64,000 nucleotides of DNA from Eudromia elegans (Eukaryota; Chordata; Aves; Tinamiformes; Tinamidae): contig PTEX01000206.1 in assembly GCA_003342815.1 (NCBI GenBank), positions 310,001 to 374,000 on the forward strand. The letters run 5' to 3'. Of this stretch, positions 14,501 through 23,900 are shown piece by piece. Positions within the stretch are counted from its first letter, which is position 1. Every line of letters begins with the position of its first letter. The notes under the pieces were generated by a model. It was not told the DNA's origin. It did not search any database and was given only the letters and a program-made list of their open reading frames with translations. A program made the translations under genes and the position numbers.

Positions 14501-16141
14501 GTTTAATTTGAAAACAAATTCAAATTATTGATAGATCTCAATTTGGAAATACTTAGAAGTTCAGTGGTGAAAGTGAAATTTTGTCACAAAATTTTGTTTC
14601 AAAATTTTTCTGCCAATTAGTAGCCCAGTGGAATAACCATCCCTGGGTTTTGTTCCTGCATATTTTTTAATATTTTGGTAGAGCCAGGCTTCTCCACTTC
14701 TACTAAGCAGGTGCTTTTCTTGTTTTTGTGAAACAGAAGTCTCCAGGCAATTTACAGCATTGTATAGTTCAGGCCTCACCTTCTCAGGAAACAGCACTGT
14801 CCTCCATCATAAGTAAATGGTTGAAAGCACGTGGACAACTTCCATGTTGACAGCAGCAATCTTCTTATTGTTTGCTAGTGATTAAATCTTCAGCTAGGCA
14901 TACCAGAGCTCTACTCATGATGCCTAAAACTAGAAGGTGTTTTTGAAAAAAGAAGGAGTCTTCTGAAGGTAGATATTAAAATAATTGTCTTGGTGCTGGT
15001 GTTATTTCTTGGTGCCCATGTTATTAGAAGCATCATCAAGGCAGAAGTGGTCAAAGCCTAATACATTTGTTTTGGTTGTCTAGTGAGGGTTGTTGTTTGT
15101 TGTTGTTTTGTTTTGTTAGGGTTGCAATGGAGAAGCTTCATGCAATGGATGATGCTTTTAGAAAGCAACTTGAGTCAACAATAGCAGCTCATCAGGCAGA
15201 ACTGTTGCAACTGGCAAATGAAAAACAAAGGCAAATTGAAGAAGCAAATGAAAAAGTAATTTTGAAACTATATTGTGTGTTTTTGTATTTTTATCATACA
15301 GCACTGGCACTTCAGGTCCCCTGTTTATATCTGTATAACATCACTTCATGGACACAACCCTCAGGGTAGTACTGTCTCCTGGTGCAGTAGGTAAATCTTT
15401 GGAATGTTACAGTCACGAGGTCCTATACAAGGAAACTTGGCATGACCTGTAACATCTGATGCTCAATACCTAAACATTATCTACAGAGGAAAGAGTACTG
15501 GTGATAAGAGCAGATTATAGCAGATTAAACAGCTACTGTTCATCTTAGTAGTTTCCTGATGTGGTCTATTCTATTTTTTCTGTTCTTTTTTTTATGATGT
15601 GTTAACTAGCACTTTTTGTACATGGCAAATGCTTCCCTTTTGAAAACTGACCATCTCCTAGCAAATAAGTATTTTTTTAAAGCCAAACTTTGCTACTGCA
15701 CATACTGGCAAAGGGAGTGTGTCACTTACGTAGATATCTGATGCCATTTATCATGGACTCTGCTTTTTTTAACTCAGAAATTGTTTATTCTATCCTGTAT
15801 TTGTGGTGTTTCCATGCAGTTCCTCAAGGAAATACTTTTACTTCTGATTACAGCTTTAGTTAAAACTGTGTGCCATAATAAAAAGTTTATAACATGGGTT
15901 CTTTGCTAATATAAGTGCATAATTCCGACCTTTTCATCAGTGTTAAAGAATATCAAGATGCTGTTTGGTATAATAAGGAAAAGCAAGAATTACATTCGAT
16001 CTCTATATGCTGTTTCAGGTTTACCATGTTGAAGAAGAAATGCGTCAGCTTCTGCAGGAAATGGCAAACAACAAAATATCCATGGAAAATAAAATAAGAC
16101 GACTTACAAGTGCACTGAATGATATTCAACAAGATCTTTGA
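384..16141 (+). CDS. LRRCC1: LRRCC1, leucine-rich repeat and coiled-coil centrosomal protein 1 (5' partial, 16 exons)
   Basis: Coding exons: 384-551, 844-1007, 1111-1317, 2117-2319, 3477-3657, 3988-4136, 5405-5609, 7534-7673, 8821-9022, 9840-10025, 11302-11476, 12276-12439, 13260-13468, 13698-13835, 15120-15255, 16019-16141. Phases join without a stop to give about 916 codons. The human protein is about 1032 aa (recalled), so roughly the first 125 residues lie upstream of the window. The first two exons carry the last leucine-rich repeat and its cap (HLLQC, LTNLTLEK, LQTLPQLKVLD). From exon 6 onward the protein is almost entirely Glu/Lys/Gln-rich coiled coil, ending in an ALNDIQQDL tail. The family localises to the centrosome and distal centriole and is linked to spindle and cilium function (established knowledge). 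Exons are AT-rich, unlike the GC-rich genes downstream. Identity is very secure; individual splice edges are inferred. Confidence 0.96.
844..1007 (+). CDS. LRRCC1: LRRCC1 window exon 2 (LRR cap)
   Basis: Acceptor cccctcaag. It encodes YREAVLQTLPQLKVLDGKN, the C-terminal cap of the repeat domain, then an acidic linker ending HEDK. The donor AAG|gtgcta is weak, but reading through it reaches a stop about 57 bases later. Confidence 0.9.
1111..1317 (+). CDS. LRRCC1: LRRCC1 window exon 3
   Basis: Phase 0 at both ends; donor CAAAAG|gtgatt. It encodes PVVTPHIDQALAHF and a Ser-rich linker followed by a short helix (IHSEMRIKKIEDQISQILQK). The acceptor (aatagaag) is poor, but the nearby cag acceptor at 1085 gives a stop, so 1111 is preferred. 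Confidence 0.82.
2117..2319 (+). CDS. LRRCC1: LRRCC1 window exon 4 (basic/Ser linker)
   Basis: Acceptor gttcctag, donor GACAG|gtattt. It encodes a hydrophilic linker containing KRSKIPSNRR, comparable with the RRSKIP segment of human LRRCC1. It ends two bases into an Arg codon. Confidence 0.9.
3477..3657 (+). CDS. LRRCC1: LRRCC1 window exon 5
   Basis: The acceptor atatag follows a T-rich tract. One base completes the split Arg codon, then EEKGLFKCSRSS... to ESTYR; donor CCGA|gtatgt. The segment is polar and low in complexity between the LRR and the coiled coil. Confidence 0.88.
3988..4136 (+). CDS. LRRCC1: LRRCC1 window exon 6 (coiled coil begins)
   Basis: Acceptor ctttcttag, donor GATAG|gtatgg. 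It encodes LIQELDQEKERRWKAEQAE, matching the human LVEQLDQEREKRWRAEQAE segment, where the long coiled coil starts. Confidence 0.94.
5405..5609 (+). CDS. LRRCC1: LRRCC1 window exon 7 (coiled coil)
   Basis: Acceptor attttcag, donor CAGAG|gtaaca. It encodes RLKELILKEREAKTRLQGD and following heptads with no helix breaker. Confidence 0.95.
7534..7673 (+). CDS. LRRCC1: LRRCC1 window exon 8 (coiled coil)
   Basis: Acceptor gtctacag, donor CAGAG|gtacgg. It encodes MKQVQEAELRASANEREVQL and HELLILREQEQR. It ends two bases into an Arg codon. Confidence 0.95.
8821..9022 (+). CDS. LRRCC1: LRRCC1 window exon 9 (coiled coil)
   Basis: Acceptor aactctag, donor GAG|gtaaga. It encodes RKELETRVAL...KEMAKEEQRHEERVKEL...EAKRFKE, matching human KELETR...KEIAKEEKKHEQ. 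Confidence 0.96.
9840..10025 (+). CDS. LRRCC1: LRRCC1 window exon 10 (coiled coil)
   Basis: Acceptor atcttcag, donor CTCAAG|gtactt; exactly 62 codons. It encodes VKDAFENVTAELAEHKQAL and LIQDLTSIVKEQKTKIAEL. Confidence 0.96.
11302..11476 (+). CDS. LRRCC1: LRRCC1 window exon 11 (coiled coil)
   Basis: Acceptor ttgtgcag, donor CAGG|gtaaaa. It encodes EEDKQKAVQIELLKKENAKL and WGQELAQQ, matching the human WGHELAQQG. It ends one base into Gly. Confidence 0.96.
12276..12439 (+). CDS. LRRCC1: LRRCC1 window exon 12 (coiled coil)
   Basis: Acceptor ttgtgcag, donor AAAGAA|gtaagt. It encodes GAHLAQDRGKLEAKIEVL and DALRIKTKIVDDQTETIRK, a highly conserved family segment. Confidence 0.96.
13260..13468 (+). 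CDS. LRRCC1: LRRCC1 window exon 13 (coiled coil)
   Basis: Acceptor cttctacag, donor CACAG|gtgatg. It encodes SLKEKDQQIRKQHEE, then LMEKLERQNERKEELKQLVE. Confidence 0.95.
13698..13835 (+). CDS. LRRCC1: LRRCC1 window exon 14 (coiled coil)
   Basis: Acceptor attttcag, donor CAGAA|gtaaat. It encodes SALKKKWQGKEELLSQLEIQ and ends two bases into a Lys codon. Confidence 0.94.
15120..15255 (+). CDS. LRRCC1: LRRCC1 window exon 15 (coiled coil)
   Basis: Acceptor ttttgttag, donor GAAAAA|gtaatt. It encodes AMEKLHAMDDAFRKQ and AAHQAELLQLANEKQRQIEE, matching human AMEKLHSMDDAFKRQ. Confidence 0.96.
16019..16141 (+). CDS. LRRCC1: LRRCC1 last coding exon and stop
   Basis: Acceptor ctgtttcag. It encodes VYHVEEEMRQLLQEMANN to ALNDIQQDL and a TGA at 16139-16141. 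The family C-terminus ALNEIQQDM is clearly matched. Confidence 0.95.
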   Translation, partial: VYHVEEEMRQLLQEMANNKISMENKIRRLTSALNDIQQDL

Positions 16142-16349
16142 AATGGTAGGCCTTATGTCAGAGAGTTTCCCTCCTCTTAAATACATACACAAAGAAAGTG
16201 TATGAAGTAAGGATATACATATGCTATGATGCAATTTTTTTCTCTCCCTTATTTTCTTTGAAACGTTCTAAGAAAACATCTCTGGGATGTTTATTTTGAA
16301 GGTTCGGGAATCAGACATAAGTATATAAGTATTTTTACAATATTGTTGT

Positions 16350-16355
16350 AATAAA
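16350..16355 (+). terminator. LRRCC1 poly(A) signal AATAAA
   Basis: First AATAAA after the stop, about 210 bases downstream, giving a short 3' UTR. Later sites are possible. Confidence 0.6.
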
Positions 16356-16379
16356 TTGTTACTTCTGAGCTGTGTATCT

Positions 16380-18590
16380 GATATGCTTTTTTATGACTGT
16401 TCTGCCGCAGTGGATCAAAACGAGACTAGCGCAAAGCACCACATGAAGTTAAGAACTAGTGTTATGTTTAATAGGAGACAGGAAGGGAAAGGAGGTCTAC
16501 TACAAAGAGGGTCTAAGCACAGGAACTAGAAAATGGAAAGAGAAGAGCTTGAAGCTTTCCTCCACCAAGACAGAGGAAACACTTCTCATGCCAAATAGAT
16601 CACTTCTGGGTTATGATGTTATGTTTCCTTCACCAAGTCAATTTTTAATGGTGTGTTTTTATGTTATGAACATGCGTTTGCTTCCAGATAAAATCATGGT
16701 TCTGGAACATTAGGAAGTAAATCACTAAGTAACAAATACAGTGTTTATTACTGTTCCTACTTGTTTTATTCCCTTTTGGTTTTCTGCAGAAATATGTTTC
16801 CAAAGAGGCTTTGCAAATGTAGGAAATAATGAATGAACATCTTATTCTATTTGCTTATTTTCAGAAGCTACTAACTGGTCATCACACTACACGCTAATCT
16901 GAAGTGTTAAATGCTGCAGTAATAGCAATGATCAGTTATTTGTTGGTACACAAGGCAGAGCTATTTCTTCCCAACACACTGCTCCTACAGCACAAACCTA
17001 ATTCACTATTGCAAGTGCAAACCCCTAAGCTGACTTGAAGTGCAAGGCCCGTTAGCCTTGGCAACAAGGTTTGTTTTGAGAACCTGCTCTGTGAGCCGGG
17101 GCTGGGTGCCCGATGTCCCATCCTACGCTGCTCAGCTTAGGCGTGGGATAGCAGCCACGGCCTTGAGATACAGGCACACGTGGGAAGCGGAGGCCCTAGC
17201 ATCATAAACAACTCACTGCTGGTCAGCAACTGGTCTTTGGGAAAGCACAACCTTGACAGTGAGGTAAACACGGCTTTTGCTTTGAAAAAAGCAGCAACAA
17301 CTAAGGGGAAAAAAAAAATGAGCCTTGCACCTGAGACCTGAGTTCCGGCTCTACCGGCGCTCGGCAGCGCACGGCACCGTCGTGCCGGGGCAGGGGGCAT
17401 TTAGGGGCTGGCACCTGCCTAGACATTCACCTGTCCTGTAAAAGGGTAAGAACGCAGGGGCGTGGGAAGCGGGCAGCAGGAAACCAGCCTCAGATCCTGC
17501 ACGTGGCCACATGGAGCCAAGGGCCGCGGCGCAGCGGGTGCCACGGCGTGAACCGCGCGGCTCTGCGGTACTGTGTCCACGGTGGGGGGGACCCGCGCCA
17601 ATGCATGCGAGCAGCAGGCTGCACTGACTAGTATAGAGTGGTGATGGTTACTCCTTCAGGAGCCGGGGTGCTTCAGGAAACACTAACCTGGAAAGCTGCG
17701 CTTGGTTATGTGGAGGTTATTCCCGAGAGGCGTTGCGTTCTGGCAGCATTTTCAGTGTGCTTTTGTCATGGGTCTTCTGAGGTACTTGGGGTAATGAAAA
17801 TTAAAGAGAAAGTGGACTGTGCCTTTGTCAGAGGCAGTGTATGTTTTTGTGCGTTAATTTTGATAATCTAAAAGTGATTGGTTTGATGAGATTCAGCCTT
17901 GTTTTCCTTTCCAGACAAGATAATGCTTTTATTTAAGTCAATGTGTGTAAAAAAAAGTTAGAAAACTCTTGTGTTATAGGAATTGCTGATTGTGCAGGAA
18001 TGCAAGCCAAAGCCCTGAAGTGGCACATATGTATTTATATCTATGCTATTGTGAGAAATAGTGTCTGTGTGTAAGTGTATATATGTGTTCACAAGACAAA
18101 CAGTTTCTGTTTGCTTTGGGTGTGACTTCGCCTTGCCAAGACAAAGGAGAAAACACCAAGTCGCGCAGACGAGGGTGCAGTGCACTCCAGGCAGGGGGAA
18201 CAAGAGTTGTTCCTATAGAGATGTTTCTTCCTCCGTTTCCTTGTGTTCTCCGTAGCTTTCTCTCCCTTGGTGAAGGAGGTCTGGGGAGCAAGAGCTGGTA
18301 CCACGAAGGAAGGATGGGGCAGGGGGGAGCTCAAGGCTGCCCGGGCAGGGCTAGGGAGCCCGCCAGTGATGGCTTTGCACAATAACCTGGTGACTGCTGA
18401 GGAACTAAAATGCCTGCATGTAGAAATACATATAAAAACATATATATGTGTGTATAGAGAATGTAGGTGGAATATTCATCATGTAACAGGTATGAAATTT
18501 GCTACTTTTCATTGGCCCAGCCCTCAGTTGTATTTTCCATGTTGAAGAACCCATATTCATAGACACCGGAATATACGGAGATGGGGAAAC
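16380..18590. other. LRRCC1-E2F5 intergenic spacer, no gene recognised
   Basis: The spacer is AT-rich up to about 17.0 kb and GC-richer at 17.1-17.6 kb. All reading frames are short. I see no splice-linked coding exon, RNA gene or recognisable transposon. Confidence 0.6.
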
Positions 18591-18690
18591 TGCACTTCTC
18601 CGCTCTCTAGGGGGGAGGGCTCGCTTTTGGGCGGGAGCGGCTGGAAAGCTCCATCCGCAGAGAGCCGCCCTGGCGCTTCGTGCCCGGCGC

Positions 18691-18815
18691 GGGGCCACCT
18701 CGTCTACCCCCCAGGGCGGGGCCAACTCGTCTACCCCTGGGTGGGGCCACCACGTCTACCCCCCCGGGCGGGGCCATCACGTCTACTCCCGGGCGGGACC
18801 ACCTCGTCTACCCGT
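18691..18815 (+). repeat. five-copy ~26-bp GC-box minisatellite in the E2F5 promoter
   Basis: CGTCTAC recurs at 18701, 18728, 18753, 18780 and 18805 (spacing 27, 25, 27, 25). It is interleaved with GGGCGGGGCCA or close variants, which are Sp1/KLF-type GC boxes. Confidence 0.85.
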
Positions 18816-18861
18816 CCCACCCGTGGCACCGCCTCCCGCCCCGTTCGCTCTGCCGGCCGCG

Positions 18862-18874
18862 GTCTCCAGGCAAC
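18862..18874 (+). promoter_or_regulatory. X-box-like RFX site upstream of E2F5
   Basis: GTCTCCAGGCAAC has two RFX half-sites (GTCTCC and GGCAAC) separated by one base, about 107 bases before the ATG. The right half is perfect and the left half has one mismatch to the GTNRCC form. Confidence 0.4.
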
Positions 18875-18980
18875 GGCGGCGGCGGCGCGTCACTTCCTGC
18901 GGGCCGCGCCGGGCCGGGCCGGGCCGCTCCGGGCCGGGCCAGGCCGTTGCGCCGGGGGGCGGCACCGCGGGGGCGGCACC

Positions 18981-19049
18981 ATGGCCGCGGCCGAGGCGGG
19001 CGGCGGGAGCAGCCGGCACGAGAAGAGCCTGGGGCTGCTCACCACCAAG

Positions 19050-19087
<38 letters not shown>

Positions 19088-19100
19088 CGACCTCAAGGCG
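18981..19100 (+). CDS. E2F5: E2F5 exon 1
   Basis: Forty codons from ATG to donor GCG|gtgcgc. It encodes MAAAEAGGG, then [20 protein letters not shown], the start of the DNA-binding domain. Only nine residues precede the conserved block, against about 45 Pro/Gln-rich residues in human (recalled). Confidence 0.95.
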
Positions 19101-20903
19101 GTGCGCGGCGCCGCGCGGGGGGCGGGCGGGTGCAGAGCTCCCCGCGTAGCAGCGAGCGCGCGGGCTGTCCGCGGGCAGAGGAGCCGGCGCAGGGGCGGTT
19201 GGTTGGTTGTTTACCGTGGGGCTCTGCTCCGCGCCCTGGAGACCCGCCGGGACCGCCGCGCCGCCCTGCAGGCCCCCTCGGGGAGCCGGCCCCGCGCGTG
19301 GGCAAGAGGCAGCAGGCTGCCCAAGCAGGCCCGGAGCAGCAGAGCCGGCCGCGGGGCCGGGCATGGTGACGGTCCCCGGGAAGGCGCCCTGGAGCGCCGG
19401 GAGCAGCGGGCGGCCCCGTGCGTGGTGCCTGCGCCGCGGGTGCGGGATGCGCTGCCCGGCCTCGCCGCACACCCCTGCCCGCCCGGGCTTCTCTGCCTAG
19501 AGCGGAGGCTCTGCGGCCATCGTTTCTAAAATTAAACGGCACTGGCAGGTGGGTGCAGGCAGGTCTAGGTGAGGGAGCAAGGTGAGGAGAGCAGGGGTGG
19601 AGGAGGGAAGGGGAAGCATTTCCCTCATCAGCACCTCATCGATTAGCAGGGAGAGAGAAATAGAAAAAGGCAGAAAGAAAGGAGAAAATGAGTGAATAAG
19701 GTGCCTAAAATGGTCCCCAGACATGCTGCATTCCCCCCGCTTCTGGAGTAGCGCTGCCTCTGCCCCAGTTTCTTGGCCGGGCTGGGCCGTAGCATCGGGC
19801 AAGGCCGACGGGCCCAGGCTGGACAGCGTTTCTGACGGACGCGTCCATCAGGCTCCCAGTGCTGAGGTAGCAGGGAGGGGAGCGCCTGCCCGGCTGCCCG
19901 GGCGGCCGCCCTGCCCTCGCTGCTCGCCTCCCCGCTGAGCTCCGCCGTGCCTGTGTTTGCGGATTCGCTCCTTGGAAACCAAAGCGTCGCTGAAATTTGT
20001 CGTCAGCGATTTCCCTTGTTCTCCACAAATTCTAATCCGCGTGTAGCCTCTCCATCCCCTTAGGCCGTTGGTGTTTTGAAGTCTGCCGTGGTGCCTGGGG
20101 CTTCGTGTGCGTCTCGCCGGCAGCGCCTTCTCCGTGAGCGCGAGGTTCAGGGGCTGCCCCCGGGCGCGCGGGACCTGCCGCCGAGCCCCGCGTTGGCCCT
20201 GTCCGTGGCCGGGGCCCTGCAGTGCGGGGTGCATACGGGCTGCATCCCCACTGCAGGTGCAGAAGCACACGCAGGTTTGGAGTGCTGAGAGTGCCCCGAG
20301 GGTGAAACGCCTGAGTTTGGGCACTCAGAGCAGTGGGGTTTGAGAATCTTAATATGCTTTGGTACTACAGCTACGCGATTGTACATCAGTATCTTTTACC
20401 GCTGGCTGTTTTGGAAATGCATTAGCATCAGCACAGCATCCGTAGAGCACGCAGACCCCATGGGGTGTGCAGGAAAGGTGCCCGTGCCTTGTCACATGCT
20501 GGACACGGAGGGCTTGGCCCCTAGTCCCTGCGGGCAGCGCACGGGCAGCAGCAGCAGCGCAGGGTGAGGTTGGGGCTGTGGGAGAGCTGCAGGGAGCAGC
20601 CTCCAGCTTCTGCGTGCTGCATGCACGAGGAGCCTCCAGCCCTGCAGGGAGCAGCCTCCAGCCTCTGCGTGCTCCATGCACGAGGAGCCTCCAGCCCTGA
20701 CGGGGACCCGGCCACAGGACGGCGTGGTGGCGCTCAGCAGGAACGCTGCTCGGGACACGATGCACCGCAAAGAACAGTGCTTAAACTCCGCACGCCTCCC
20801 TTTTGCCTTCCCCTTTCCTTCACTAGCAAAACATTCGCCAATATCAATCAGAACTATCAATTCCTGGAAATTAACCTTCCAGTTGGAAAATGTGACTTTG
20901 CTG

Positions 20904-20943
<40 letters not shown>

Positions 20944-23900
20944 AAAGCCAGCAAGTTTCTTAGTGTCTCAGAAATACTACAAAAAGAGGTAATTGTTTTT
21001 GCTTATAAGGATGTTATGATTATATTCCTTCTATAACAAGAAGGATTTGGTTCCGCTGATTGAGCATCTGGCTTTGAAAAGCTGAGTCTTTTCCTGTCAG
21101 AAATACAGATTTATTACTTGGCATTCCCTCCTGCCCCCAGAAGGTGGCTGGGTCTGTGTCTTGTCCTCAGCAATCAAGTTGCTGACACTTGTCATTCTTT
21201 AACAGGCTGCTGATACTCTTGCTGTGAGACAAAAAAGAAGAATCTACGATATCACCAACGTTTTAGAAGGAATTGATCTCATTGAGAAAAAGTCAAAAAA
21301 CAGCATTCAGTGGAAGTAAGTCAGTCCTGCCTGACAAAGAATTGGTATTGTGGTCAGCAGCGAGCAACTCAGCAAATTGGAATCACTGTAAAGTTGCGAG
21401 TGCCCTTTGTGTTCCTTTAGCTTGCACCTCTGATGCCAGGTTTGGTTTGAAGCATGTATGAGGGACGCTTCTGATAAACTTGTGTGGCCGCCTTATAAAC
21501 TGCACTGAGAGTTGAAAGATTTACTCTAGGTGGGTTTGGGAGAGTTACTGGGACGCACTGTCTCTACCTCTATTTGTGCCTGTATGTTAAGCCAGTGCTA
21601 TGCTTGTTAAAGGTTCTACAAACCAGCTCTAAAACAAAGGTTTGTGTTTCCAAAACAATTTAAAATTAAGTAGAAGTGAATTCTGCATTTGATCTTAAAT
21701 TTAGATTTTTTTTTGCTGGTTGTTGTTCAAAAACATTGCTGGGAGGGTAAACATTCATTTGCTTAATCCTGAATATTGGTAGCAAATTTTTAAATATATA
21801 AAATAGACTTCATAAATGATGGTTGCATGCTTGCTTTAGATTTTCACATGCTGTGATTTCATGGACCTTGTACCTTTTTAAGAGGAGTAGGTGCTGGCTG
21901 CAATACAAAGGAAGTCGTAGACAGACTAAGATATCTTGAAGCTGAAATTGAAGATCTGGAGCTGAAAGAAAAAGAATTGGATCAGCAGAAACTGTGGCTC
22001 CAACAAAGTATCAAGAATGTTATGGATGACTCTACAAATCATCAATATCCTTTTAAACAAGTACTGTGCACATCTTGCAAGTGCAACTGACAACAGTTGT
22101 GTGGTAAAACTGATGTAGTGTTTATCCATAAGCCAGGGAAGGATATTTTTTTTCTGGTTTTGTTTCAGCATTAGAAGAGTAAAAGTTTTGTTTACATGAC
22201 CTCACCTTTGTAGTTGTTCTGAAAATGATCTGACATATATACATATGTCAGTAATTTTAAAATCAGACATCTGAATTATATTATGGGTTTAAAATTAAAT
22301 ATATTGCTGTTGGGCTCATTATGCTTTTTTTTTTTTTTTAGCAATATTTCACATTGCTGTTTCTCTCTCTTGAAAAGGTGTAGTGCTCTCCCAAAGAAGA
22401 AGAGTTGACAAAGTGAAGCTGGCTTGGACAGGACCTGGGGGAGTATCAGCCCTATAAATAAGCAGAGTTCCAGCTACACCTTGTTCATTACTTGTGCCTA
22501 TGTGCTTAGCTGTCTTACAGGATACTGTCCAAAATAGACATCTGGGATTGAGAGCAGGATATAAACAGTGATAAGTCCTTAAAATTACTTGCAATTACAG
22601 AAAGTGTTCCTGTAAGGTGGATTTTGTAGCAAAGGAGATTTAAGTTAGATACTGGGGACTTTCCATCAGGAGAGTTTCGCACTGGAGTTGATCCCCCAGG
22701 GAGATGGTAGAATCTCTATGACAAGAGGTTTTCCCGAACAGGAAATGCAAACACCTGTCTGGAATGTCTTAACTGTTGGTGCTATCTTGAGGCAAGGGGA
22801 GAGGACTGTGAATAAACAACCAGGCCCCCTAGGGAGTTTGTTTCTGTGATTCTGAGAGGTCCAGATACGTAGCTGAATTCTCCATCAGCAAGTCTGTGAG
22901 TCAAGTGATACTCTTAAAACAAGATTTTACATTTTAAAATAGTCTCATTCATTTCATTTCAAGCTACTTAATTTTCCTTCTTCTAGTATTTTCCTCACAT
23001 AGGTAGGTTGTTTTTTACAGTACAGGACTGAGCTATTTTTAAATAATCATTCTGACAGCCAGAAGTCATGCCCTCACTGCATCTCTGAGTAACAGCAGCC
23101 AGTGTACAATTTAGGCACAGTTTGGACAAATGTCTTTTAAACTGCAATAAATACCAGTTTTATGTTGTTTGAAGAAAACTTCCTTGACAAAAGTTACATT
23201 TTCATATGTCACCCATGAAGATATCTGTAATTGCTTCAACGGTAAGTTCCTGCTAGACAAATTAGGGATTTTCTAATTCCTATTGAAAACTAACTTGTAT
23301 GTATTGCATGCTTTTTTTTCTATCTTCCAGTAATGCAGGAAATAAAAAGCAACTGCTTTTTCCCTGGATTAATTTGAATTTAGAAAGTGGTCAAGTGATC
23401 AGTAGTAAATGTATGCCCCTAGTGCTCACGACCTATGATTTCTGGCAGATAAAGGCACTTATTTTGTAGTTGTAGTTAAAGGTTGTACAGGATAGAGTTT
23501 CATCAGTTTTCAGAGCACTGTTTGGTCACTCAGCTGATCTGGTTTCAGGTCACTAGCAGAAGCAGGTGCAGGACATGTTGGTCCAACACACTAGAAGATG
23601 CAGGTCCAAACTTGATAACATTTTCTCGTGGCAGCTGCAGCCAGAGGAAATTCCTTATGATACTGGATAAATGGTGCCAGCTAAACTTCCGAGATGAGAC
23701 AAGGCTACCAAATCCAGAGGAGTCCTGTACAGTACATTTGATGAGCTCATCAAGAGTTGCTGGCAGAGATTACTTCCTGGTGTTCCATGCAGGGGATTAC
23801 CCAAGGGAAGATTGTTTTTTCAGCTTTCAACGAGGCTTAATAACATCTCTTGCTTCTTTGTGACAGTGGAGATTGGGTTTGTTTTTAAATAAAAGTGCAA

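Larger units (their letters stand above)
18600..19560 (+). promoter_or_regulatory. E2F5: E2F5 CpG-island promoter
   Basis: CpG density rises sharply from about 18.6 kb and continues into intron 1. There is no TATA box near the start codon. Visible elements are GGGCGGGAGC at 18630-18639 (GC box / E2F-like), five GC-box-bearing tandem units (18691-18815), an X-box-like GTCTCCAGGCAAC at 18862-18874, and a CRE half-site overlapping an ETS site (GCGTCA then ACTTCCTG) at 18887-18899. This is a housekeeping-type promoter; factor binding is inferred from motifs only. Confidence 0.75.

Noticed and set aside
18499-19542. Several overlapping frames of 149-300 codons on both strands
   Set aside because: GC-rich promoter and intron sequence lacks stops by composition. 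Only the 40 codons of E2F5 exon 1 match a protein family.
21885-22044. Alternative E2F5 exon 3 acceptor two bases downstream
   Set aside because: It would put a TAG immediately after the junction.
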